From Photobacterium sp. SKA34 (GTDB lineage Bacteria; Pseudomonadota; Gammaproteobacteria; Enterobacterales; Vibrionaceae), in NCBI RefSeq assembly GCF_000153325.1, contig NZ_CH724143.1:619549-683548 (forward strand): a DNA stretch of 64,000 bases, written 5' to 3'. Made by a program: the position numbers and the translations under genes. Of this stretch, positions 1-7,594 are shown piece by piece (positions within the stretch are counted from its first letter, which is position 1; each line of letters starts with the position of its first letter). The notes beneath the pieces are model-generated. The model was not told where the DNA came from. It worked only from the letters and a program-made list of their open reading frames with translations, and did not search any database.

Positions 1-1363
1 GCCCTACGATGAATCTCAAGGTGACCTCTTCAACGAAGCGGAATGTGAAGCCGCTAAGGAAGAAGAGGTTGAGGTTACGACGACCACCACAACCACAACG
101 AAGAAACGCGGTAAGCGTAAGCCTCTTCCAAAGACCTTACCTCGTGAAGTTATCGAACTTGATTTAGACGACCATGAAAAGCAGTGTGCATGCTGCAATC
201 ATGACCTGCATAAAATCGGTGAAGACAGCAGTGAAAAGCTGGAGTTTTCGCCAGCCGTACTCAAAGTGCTGGAATATGTTCGCCCTAAATATGCTTGCCG
301 CCAGTGCGAGCAAACTGAAGACAGCAATCACATCGTTCAAAAGCCAGCACCGCAAAGCATTATCCCGAAGAGCTTTGCCACAGAAAGCTTGCTTGCCAAC
401 ATCATTCTTGGCAAATACCAGTACGCGATGCCACTTTACCGCCAAGAGTCGCTGTTTACCCAGTCGGGAATCGAGCTATCACGAACCACTATGGCCAGAT
501 GGGTTATCCAAGTTAGTGAGAAGTTCAAACCACTCTATGCCGCTCTAAAAGAGCACCTACTTCAACAAGTGGTGGTCCAGGCGGATGAAACGCCACTCAA
601 TGTTCTCAAGGAAGAAAAACAGTGTTACATGTGGCTCTACTGCTCGGGCGCAGACTCGCCAGAAGCCGCACTCCCCAATGTGAAGAATATTGCCTTGTAC
701 GACTATCAAAACAGTCGCGCGAGGGCATGCCCTGTTGCCTTCTTGGGGGATTACAGTGGTTATCTACAAACCGATGGCTATGGTGCCTATGATGGTCTTT
801 ATCACGTCACCAATGTTGGCTGCATGGCACATGCACGGCGAAAGTTCATGGAGGCTAAGAAGCTTCAAGGTAAAGGTAAGTCAGGCAAAGCAGATAAAGC
901 GCTGGCCAAAATCCAGAAGCTCTATGGGATAGAATCGCGCTTAAAAGGTGCGACTGTCGAAACACGAAAAGCAGAACGTCAACTGCATAGCAAACCGATA
1001 CTGGACGAGTTGTACGAGTGGATGACATCTCAACAAGTGATAGCGTCTAGCCCGCTGGGTAAAGCGATAAAATACACGCTCGGCCAATGGCCGAAGGTGA
1101 TCCGCTATATCGATGACGGTCACTTATCGATAGACAATAACCGCGCTGAACGCGCAATTAAACCGCTGGTCATTGGCAGAAAGAACTGGTTGTTCTCGAA
1201 CACGCCAAATGGTGCTGATGCGAGTGCGATGCTTTACAGCATCGTCGAGACTGCGAAAGCCAACGGCCTTATCCTCTACGACTACATGGTCAAGTGCATG
1301 AAAGAGCTCGCGAAAGCTGAGCCCGATATCGATGCACTCCTACCTTGGAACCTCAAACACTAA
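1..1363 (+). CDS. tnpC: IS66 family transposase TnpC, 5' end cut by the window edge
   Basis: DDE transposase of an IS66-type element. The reading frame is open from base 2, so the protein starts before the window; about 453 residues are visible. After an acidic/Thr-rich stretch come a basic region (KKRGKRKPLPK) and a zinc-finger-like segment (CACC, then CRQC), then the catalytic core with DDE candidates in QADETPL, LQTDGYGAYDGL and NNRAERAIKPL. The C-terminus ends LLPWNLKH as in the family. No frameshift is visible, so the transposase may be intact if its upstream part is. The accessory tnpA/tnpB genes would lie to the left, outside the window. The gene lies next to an M20 peptidase gene that the element has disrupted. 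Confidence 0.95.
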   Translation, partial: PYDESQGDLFNEAECEAAKEEEVEVTTTTTTTTKKRGKRKPLPKTLPREVIELDLDDHEKQCACCNHDLHKIGEDSSEKLEFSPAVLKVLEYVRPKYACRQCEQTEDSNHIVQKPAPQSIIPKSFATESLLANIILGKYQYAMPLYRQESLFTQSGIELSRTTMARWVIQVSEKFKPLYAALKEHLLQQVVVQADETPLNVLKEEKQCYMWLYCSGADSPEAALPNVKNIALYDYQNSRARACPVAFLGDYSGYLQTDGYGAYDGLYHVTNVGCMAHARRKFMEAKKLQGKGKSGKADKALAKIQKLYGIESRLKGATVETRKAERQLHSKPILDELYEWMTSQQVIASSPLGKAIKYTLGQWPKVIRYIDDGHLSIDNNRAERAIKPLVIGRKNWLFSNTPNGADASAMLYSIVETAKANGLILYDYMVKCMKELAKAEPDIDALLPWNLKH

Positions 1364-1370
1364 CAAATAT

Positions 1371-1397
1371 CGCCCCGTGGGTTCATGGGGCGTTTAC
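1371..1397. mobile_element. Right end (inverted repeat) of the IS66 element
   Basis: The sequence runs CGCCCC, a short loop, GGGGCG and then TTTAC, so the outer end reads GTAAACGCCCC on the minus strand, matching the GTAA start typical of IS66 ends. The stem could also serve as a terminator for tnpC. The host gene frame breaks exactly at base 1397/1398. The next eight bases (CGAGAGCC, 1398-1405) are the expected target duplication; its partner would be outside the window at the left end. Confidence 0.8.
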
Positions 1398-2291
1398 CGA
1401 GAGCCTATCAATTAATGCTGCTTGATCTGAGGTGGGTACCATAACATCTCGCTGTAACCCGCCATCAATAGATAGGGTAATACCATCTTTGTTATAGTTA
1501 TTAACGAGTTTAGGAATATCATCAATAATTCGTGTTTGCTCATTAAGACTAGTAAATCGAGCTTCTACGGTGAGAGTTGCGTGTGGTGATATTGTATTGG
1601 CACCAATACCACCATTTATTTTTCCGACATTGATTGTGGTTCCATTATCAAGATCAGTTTGTTCGGCTAACTGAATAAGAAGTTTTGCAGCGACTAAATT
1701 GGCATCCGCACCATCGCAAAAATGGTTACCAGCATGTGCTGCCTTACCCTCAATATTAATGGTGTAGGTAGCAATACCTTTACGTGCTGTTACTACTTCA
1801 TGATTTTTTCCTGCCGCTTCAAAATCAATACAAGCACTGTAATTCGACGCAATAGTTCGAAGTAGAGACTTACTGTCATCACTGCCTGTTTCTTCATCAC
1901 TGACGAGTAAGATATCTATATTTTGAACTTTCCCAAGTCTTTCGTAGATATTATGTAGCGCCATTAAAGCAACAAAGTTCCCACCTTTCATATCACATGC
2001 ACCTGGTCCGTATAGCCACTCTTCATCCTCACTGACTTCTTCAAACGTATTTGGTGGAAATACGGTATCAAGGTGACCAAGAAGAAGAAGGGTTGGAGAT
2101 TGAGCTTTATGTGAAGAGCTAAAGAGCAGGTGATTACCTACTTCTGAACGCTGAAAACACTGAAGTTCCATACCTAGTTCTGTTAGCCAACCTGCCATCA
2201 ATTGACCATACTCATCGACCCCTTTTTTGTTTTTGGTCCAAGAGTTTTTTTTCATCATTGTCTTAAGAATTAAATAATCATCGTGTTTCAT
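1383..2291 (-). pseudogene. M20 family metallopeptidase (glutamate carboxypeptidase-like), 3' end removed by IS66 insertion
   Basis: Resembles M20 peptidases of the carboxypeptidase G2/ArgE/DapE group, which use two zinc ions to remove C-terminal or N-acyl residues. Visible from the start at 2291: GHLDTVFP (His73, Asp75), GPGACDMKGG (Asp100), DEETGS (catalytic Glu133 and Glu134) and DFEAAG (Glu158), followed by the dimerisation domain. The frame runs into the insertion sequence: the last residues Val-Asn-Ala-Pro and the stop come from the IS66 end. At about 302 residues it is some 70-80 short of the usual 370-400 and lacks the C-terminal zinc-binding His, so activity is unlikely. I chose the ATG at 2291 because a GGAG box sits six bases upstream; an in-frame ATG at 2303 has a poorer site. 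It is transcribed divergently from the ATP-grasp operon and was probably part of the same system. Confidence 0.85.
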
Positions 2292-2305
2292 AGGTAACTC
2301 CACAT

Positions 2306-2352
2306 AAATGCAATTTTAATATGCTACTAATTTATTATTAATTATTGCATTT
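2306..2352. promoter_or_regulatory. Inverted repeat in the divergent promoter region of the M20/ATP-grasp cluster (candidate operator)
   Basis: AAATGCAAT at 2306-2314 is repeated as its exact reverse complement ATTGCATTT at 2344-2352, and the right arm abuts TTGACA (2352-2357), a consensus -35 hexamer pointing toward the ATP-grasp operon. The element lies between two divergent genes. A role as operator is inferred; no regulator gene is present in the window. Confidence 0.4.
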
Positions 2353-2429
2353 TGACAAGATTATATGAAACCATGTTTACATAGATTGATGAATTTTATG
2401 TTTATGGCGTATTTACAGTAGGAGTTAAA

Positions 2430-3404
2430 ATGGAACGTCGTATTGGATTATGGATGTATCAAAACGGTGGCGGTGAGCAGATACAGGAGCAATTAGTTTC
2501 TAAGTTAAATGAACGAGAGATCAGCGTTGTTACCAACCTTGATCTTGGAAATGCGGTTGCACATGACGGAGGTATTTTCTGTAATGATCAGGATATGGGC
2601 TCGCTAGATCTGTTTTTTTCATATAATGCAGGTCAGCAAACGCCTTACCAAACGTATCTGTATCAAACTCTTAGTACTATTATTCCAACTATTAATAACT
2701 ATGAAGCATTTGAATTAACGGAAGATAAATTTAAAACAGCTCAATTGTTAAAAAGGCATGGAATTAATACGCCAGACTATGTTGTTTGCAATAAAAGAAA
2801 TATAGATAACTTAAAAAAGCATTTCAATTTTTGGCAAGGACAAGCCATTTGTAAACCAATCAATGGCTGGGGAGGCAACGGGATCATCAAACTCGAAAGT
2901 GAACGTGATCTTGACTTGATCTATCCTTACATCGTGAATCAAGCATCACCTCAGCTATATCTAGAGCGCATCATTGAAAATGACTTCACTGATTATCGTG
3001 TTGATATTGTCGATGATCAGTTTATTGCTTGTTACGGCAGAAAAGCGGCTGAGGGTAGTTGGAAAACTAACATCACAAGCGGTGGTAATGTCATACAGCG
3101 AGAAGCTCCGCCAGAGGTAATTGAACTCGCTCTTAAAGCAGCACGCATTACTGGTTTAGAAATTGCGGGCGTTGATATTATTTATGATATCAAGCATCAA
3201 AAGTATGTTGTTCTTGAAGTTAACGGTATTCCTGCTTTTGCAACACCAGCTCAAGAAAAAATGGGAATCAATTTTAACGCTAAGAAAATTCAATGCATCG
3301 TTGATCTTATAGATAGAAAAACAAGAAAGGATAGCAACCGTTCAAACTACGCATCCACTAATTCAAACGTTGCTACTGACGTTAACTTCACTGATTTCGC
3401 ATAA
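2430..3404 (+). CDS. RimK-like ATP-grasp ligase
   Basis: ATP-grasp enzyme, 324 residues, predicted to join a carboxylate (often a peptide C-terminus or amino-acid carboxyl) to an amine through an acyl-phosphate. Visible: the linker before the ATP lid (TEDKFKTAQLLKRHGINTPDY, residues 97-117), the ATP-binding KPINGWGGNG loop (Lys142), LERIIENDFTDYRVDIV, and the Mg-binding set AGVDIIYD (Asp249) and LEVNG (Glu263, Asn265), all intact. The last ~26 residues are Ser/Asn/Thr-rich and end in acidic/aromatic residues, beyond the usual fold. A good Shine-Dalgarno (AGGAG) precedes the ATG by seven bases. It is the first gene of a three-gene operon, 14 bases before the second ATP-grasp gene. Substrate unknown; relatives include RimK, LysX and RiPP ligases. 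Confidence 0.85.
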   Translation: MERRIGLWMYQNGGGEQIQEQLVSKLNEREISVVTNLDLGNAVAHDGGIFCNDQDMGSLDLFFSYNAGQQTPYQTYLYQTLSTIIPTINNYEAFELTEDKFKTAQLLKRHGINTPDYVVCNKRNIDNLKKHFNFWQGQAICKPINGWGGNGIIKLESERDLDLIYPYIVNQASPQLYLERIIENDFTDYRVDIVDDQFIACYGRKAAEGSWKTNITSGGNVIQREAPPEVIELALKAARITGLEIAGVDIIYDIKHQKYVVLEVNGIPAFATPAQEKMGINFNAKKIQCIVDLIDRKTRKDSNRSNYASTNSNVATDVNFTDFA

Positions 3405-3418
3405 TTTAGGGAGGATAT

Positions 3419-4849
3419 ATGCTAAACGGTAATACAAATTCTCGTCCAAAACTTGGGCTACTTTACCTTGATCATGTTTTACGCTTTTTTGATCGTTCAA
3501 ATTTTAAAGGGTGGCCAGATAAGATAGAGCAGGTGACCTATCATTGGGGGAATGATAAACAGCGCTTTATCAATGAAGTGAAAAGAAAAAATATTGATGT
3601 ACTGATTGGAAATATTCCAGCTACTGCTTACGAAACATTTCGTGATATCTCAAGAGCGCTTCCGAATGTGAAGTTTATTCCGTCTTTGGATGCGCAGTTT
3701 TGTAATAAATCTAAAGAGAATGTCACTCGCTTTTGTCATAAATATCAATTACCTATACCTAAAACAAAGATATTCTACAATGTAGAAGAGGCACTTGTTT
3801 ATATCAATGAGACAAGTTATCCGAAAATCATTAAGCGTTCTTATGGACCATCAAACTACGGTGGGTATTTTGTCCACAAACTAGATAGTGCTGATGAAGC
3901 AATAAAACTATTTTCTGAACGTCGCTACTTCCCCGCTTATATTCAAGATTTTGTTCCAATGAAAGCCGATATCCGTGTGATGTTAATTGGGCATAAACCT
4001 GTTTGTGCTTTTTGGCGAAGACCGCCAGAAGGTGAGTGGTTAACCAATACTAGCCAAGGTGGCAGTATGGATTATCAAGCCATTCCTGAGAAAGTATTAG
4101 AAATTTCAATTAAAGCTTCAAAAGCTGCGAAAGCAGAATATTGGGCATGTGATATCGCTGTTAGCCACACTGATGAATACAGTATTTTAGAATGTGCGAC
4201 AGCTTTTGCCGCTTTTCCTTATATTCGCGATTGGATTGGGCAATATTTAATGTGGCAACTTGTGCCAGAGATGTTTAAAAAGCCTTATTTCCCTCATAAG
4301 AACTGGGAAGAGTTAGGAAAAATTGATGCTTCACTCTTAAGAACGATGCGTAATATCTCATTTGGGCAAGCTTCAATATCCACTGATACTGGCGAATTAA
4401 ATCCTCAAGATAAGTTATATGCACTTGAAAACATTCAAGATGACTTAAATGAAGAGTGGCCGAGTGAAGTTTGGAACTTACAAGGTCTACACAGTGGCGA
4501 TAACGGGTTAAATCAATTTTTAGCGAAGTTTTTAGAGCCTAAAGCGCAAACGGAATTAGAGAAAGCGCTAGATTTAGGCGTCGAGCAAGCGCAATACCCA
4601 ACAGCGGCTATTGCTTCAGATAAAGTTGATGATACGCTAAATCAGCAAGAGATAATCGCGTTTTTTACTTCAGTTAAAGGAATCGGGGCGAACCTTGCTA
4701 ACAACGTTGTTGAGCGTTTTGGTGTAGCAGGAACCTTGGATGTATTGAATAATCATCCTTTACGATTACTTGAAATTAGTAATTTAAAGCAGAAAAAGCT
4801 AAATGCAATCATTACTGCTTGGAATACTCTTCCAAGTGAGGTTGAGTAA
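3419..4849 (+). CDS. ATP-grasp protein with C-terminal helix-hairpin-helix domain
   Basis: A second, divergent ATP-grasp protein of 476 residues. The N-terminal pre-ATP-grasp region (1-115) is followed by the nucleotide-binding segment PKIIKRSYGPSNYGGYFV (Lys137/Lys140), IQDFVPMKADIRVMLIG, and ACDIAV (Asp245). The usual E-x-N metal pair appears as Glu258-Cys-Ala260, so one magnesium ligand is replaced. Residues about 290-405 form a linker without a recognised fold. The tail (about 405-472) looks like a helix-hairpin-helix (VKGIGANLANNVVERFG), a module usually contacting nucleic acid, which is unusual on a ligase. GGGAGGAT precedes the ATG. Its TAA overlaps the next ATG by one base, so it is translationally coupled to the peptidase. 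Function unknown; it may pair with the upstream ligase as in two-ligase peptide-modifying systems. Confidence 0.7.
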   Translation: MLNGNTNSRPKLGLLYLDHVLRFFDRSNFKGWPDKIEQVTYHWGNDKQRFINEVKRKNIDVLIGNIPATAYETFRDISRALPNVKFIPSLDAQFCNKSKENVTRFCHKYQLPIPKTKIFYNVEEALVYINETSYPKIIKRSYGPSNYGGYFVHKLDSADEAIKLFSERRYFPAYIQDFVPMKADIRVMLIGHKPVCAFWRRPPEGEWLTNTSQGGSMDYQAIPEKVLEISIKASKAAKAEYWACDIAVSHTDEYSILECATAFAAFPYIRDWIGQYLMWQLVPEMFKKPYFPHKNWEELGKIDASLLRTMRNISFGQASISTDTGELNPQDKLYALENIQDDLNEEWPSEVWNLQGLHSGDNGLNQFLAKFLEPKAQTELEKALDLGVEQAQYPTAAIASDKVDDTLNQQEIIAFFTSVKGIGANLANNVVERFGVAGTLDVLNNHPLRLLEISNLKQKKLNAIITAWNTLPSEVE

Positions 4850-7509
4850 TGAAAAAACAATATCTCTCTTATCAAAATACTATTGATTTTCTCACCGAGG
4901 CGATGGAGAAGTACCCACACCTTATAAGATTACAAAATATTGGGCAGACTCACGAAGATCGTCCTATCATGATGGTGACTTTGTCACAGGATGTGGCTTA
5001 TGCAGATTTGAAGCCCGCATTACTTTATACAGGAACGATTCACGCAAGAGAATGGATTGGTATCGAGTTAGCTGTGAATTTTATTCAGTATATTCTTGAT
5101 AATTATCCTTCCAATCCCGATGTTGTTGAAGCATTAACGCGAAACACACTTTATATGGTGCCTTGTCTTAATCCTGATGGGTTTGAATATTCAAGACAGC
5201 ACTTTTCATTTTGGCGCAAGAATAGACGTGATAATAAAGACGGTACGTTCGGCGTTGATTTAAATCGAAACTTTGGCGTGAATTTTAAGCGTAGTTTTGA
5301 TACTCAGTCGAATATTTACAGTGGACCTGAGGCATTTTCAGAGCCAGAAACACAAGCTATCAAAACGTTTGTTGAAGAACATAAAAATATCAGTATTGCG
5401 TTAGATTATCACTCGCAGGGGAACGTGTTTTTCCCAGCGCATAAGTTTAACCATGAAGCGGAAATTGAAGGTACCGATTTAAATATTTTATGCGCTAATA
5501 TGGCGCATAAAATTCATAAAGTAACAAACAGACAATATGGCATACACAGAGGTAAGCCACCTGCTAATTTGATCCATGGAAGTGGTCGCGAGTACTACTA
5601 TGATCGCGGGATTCTCTCAAGTGTTGTCGAGGTCGGTAGCCGAAATATACCTGACTATTTAGTTAATATGACGCAAAGTGTGAATGAGAATATTCCTGCT
5701 TTGCTATATGCGTTAAATAGTGCGATTGATTATTCTGATCTTGCCCCGTCTCGACCTGAAAACTTCACGGTAAAACAAGTAGAAGATACCCAAGTTGAGT
5801 TGATTTGGAATAGCAACGATGATGACAGTAATTGTTATTATCAAATCTACCGTAGTGATACACCAAAATATCACTGTACCCCTGAGACGTTAATCGCTAA
5901 TACCTCCGAAAGCAGTTTCACTGATAGTCAATTACAATCTGGTCATCGATACTTTTATAATTTGAGAAAAGTTAATAGGGTGACACGAATAAAATCACCT
6001 TTCGCTCCAGAACTTAAGATAAAAACAAATTTGGCAAAAGATGAGTTTTCTTACATCTTATTCCCTGCAGCTGAACAAATTGGCTATGTAGGGGAATTAA
6101 CAAAAGAGTTTAATGCGGAGCATTTTGGATATAATTCTTTGTTTATTGGTGTCAATAAAACTAAAGGTATCTGTTATGGTGTCATTGCTTTTGATATTGA
6201 TAGATTGCCCGAAGATGCGATTATCAAAGATGCATGCTTTTCGCTATATCCAATGAACCGTGTAGGTGCCAAAATAGAAAACTATGGCGAATGGTCAGTT
6301 TCTATTCTTGATCCTGAAGAAATCACCAACATTCGAAGTTTTGATCAAATTCATCAAGCTGTACCGCAACAAACCCTAGGTGATGCCATTTGCTCCGATC
6401 AAATTACGCAAGGTATTTGGAAGTCATGGTGTTTCAGTGCGATAGAAAAACAATTACTGCAACAACAATTAAATCAAGGACGTTTACTTCTTAAAATTCA
6501 GGGGCCGACTTCGCTTCCAATTGGTAATGATTCCCAAATTATGCAATTTGATATCGGTTATGGTCGTTTTGGTGGTGGTATTCATTACCGCCCAAGCTTA
6601 GAAGTAATCTACACTAAAAAAACATCTAAAGTCGCGATATCTGCAAGTGACTGTCATACCTTTACCTTGCAAGAACCACCACAAAAGAATGTTATCCAAT
6701 GTGGCTTTGATAGTGATGAGAATACAGTATTTGGGCAAGTCATGTTTTCATTAGACTGCCTCAATCAGGAAAAAGATATTGTTATTACTCAAGCCTATTT
6801 TGAGATAGAGCATGAGCAATCGAGAGAAATTTCACAACCAATGCGTTTTACCGTCGATATTGCGGAAATTGATAACCTTGATTTTGATAGCGTAAAAAAT
6901 CGTGAAAAAATCGAATATCTAGGTTATGAGGCAAGTAGTATCGGTTTATCTAAAGCACCTAGAAAGAGCTTTATGTTTGATAGCTCTGCAAGGCAACATT
7001 TAGAAGATGTTATAAGCCGTGGACTGCCTCTTAATTTGATCATCCGTGCTACTTCGGCTTCAAGGCACAAAAATGCCATGGTGACTTGGTTCAATTGTGA
7101 TAGCGAAAAATGCCCGCAGTTGGTTATTGAATACATGGAACGTCGAAAACAACCAGTAGCAGCACCGACAGATTTAAATGCCACACTCGTTGATGGTGCA
7201 ACGAAATTGACCTGGAAGAAGCCAGAGGATCCAGACTTAGTGGGTGTTTATGTGGTTAGAAATTGCTTTCATCCTCCTCGAACACCACTCGATGGCGTAA
7301 AGCTTTATGCTGGCAAGGATGAGTATACATTTGACCGATTTGGTAATGCGAATATACCGAAATTTTACTCGGTGTTTAGCTATGATAATGTTCCGAATTA
7401 CTCTGAGCCTGTCACATTGCAATTTAGTAGTGATAACTCTTCACCAGTGATATTTGATGAATTGGAACCACAAGATGAGGCTGAACATCTATATCGAAAT
7501 GGTGATTAA
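4849..7509 (+). CDS. M14 zinc carboxypeptidase with fibronectin type III and DNRLRE-like domains
   Basis: An 886-residue protein whose first ~295 residues are an M14 carboxypeptidase: zinc ligands His65 and Glu68 (TIHAREW) and His188 (LDYHSQG), substrate-binding LNPDGFEYS, RKNRR and DLNRNFG, and general base Glu261 (SSVVEVGSR). All key residues are present. Then follow a fibronectin type III-like domain (about 300-395), two beta-rich segments of about 190 residues each ending PSLEVIY and PQLVIEY, like DNRLRE domains of extracellular proteins, and a second FN3-like domain (about 785-870). No signal peptide: the N-terminus MKKQYLSYQNTIDFL goes straight into the catalytic fold, odd for such an architecture. 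It is the last gene of the ATP-grasp operon, overlapping by one base. It probably trims C-terminal residues from the ligase product or from its target; this is inference. Confidence 0.85.
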   Translation: MKKQYLSYQNTIDFLTEAMEKYPHLIRLQNIGQTHEDRPIMMVTLSQDVAYADLKPALLYTGTIHAREWIGIELAVNFIQYILDNYPSNPDVVEALTRNTLYMVPCLNPDGFEYSRQHFSFWRKNRRDNKDGTFGVDLNRNFGVNFKRSFDTQSNIYSGPEAFSEPETQAIKTFVEEHKNISIALDYHSQGNVFFPAHKFNHEAEIEGTDLNILCANMAHKIHKVTNRQYGIHRGKPPANLIHGSGREYYYDRGILSSVVEVGSRNIPDYLVNMTQSVNENIPALLYALNSAIDYSDLAPSRPENFTVKQVEDTQVELIWNSNDDDSNCYYQIYRSDTPKYHCTPETLIANTSESSFTDSQLQSGHRYFYNLRKVNRVTRIKSPFAPELKIKTNLAKDEFSYILFPAAEQIGYVGELTKEFNAEHFGYNSLFIGVNKTKGICYGVIAFDIDRLPEDAIIKDACFSLYPMNRVGAKIENYGEWSVSILDPEEITNIRSFDQIHQAVPQQTLGDAICSDQITQGIWKSWCFSAIEKQLLQQQLNQGRLLLKIQGPTSLPIGNDSQIMQFDIGYGRFGGGIHYRPSLEVIYTKKTSKVAISASDCHTFTLQEPPQKNVIQCGFDSDENTVFGQVMFSLDCLNQEKDIVITQAYFEIEHEQSREISQPMRFTVDIAEIDNLDFDSVKNREKIEYLGYEASSIGLSKAPRKSFMFDSSARQHLEDVISRGLPLNLIIRATSASRHKNAMVTWFNCDSEKCPQLVIEYMERRKQPVAAPTDLNATLVDGATKLTWKKPEDPDLVGVYVVRNCFHPPRTPLDGVKLYAGKDEYTFDRFGNANIPKFYSVFSYDNVPNYSEPVTLQFSSDNSSPVIFDELEPQDEAEHLYRNGD

Positions 7510-7556
7510 TTGATGGCATATGCTGGCGTTAAAAAAACTGCTTAATAAAAGTATAT

Positions 7557-7585
7557 AAAAAAGCCCCAATATATGGGGCTTTTTA
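7557..7585. terminator. Bidirectional intrinsic terminator between the ATP-grasp operon and nhaC
   Basis: AAAAAAGCCCC, a short AT loop, then GGGGCTTTTTT. The stem has T-runs on both strands and lies between convergent genes. Confidence 0.85.
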
Positions 7586-7594
7586 GTTTGGAAG

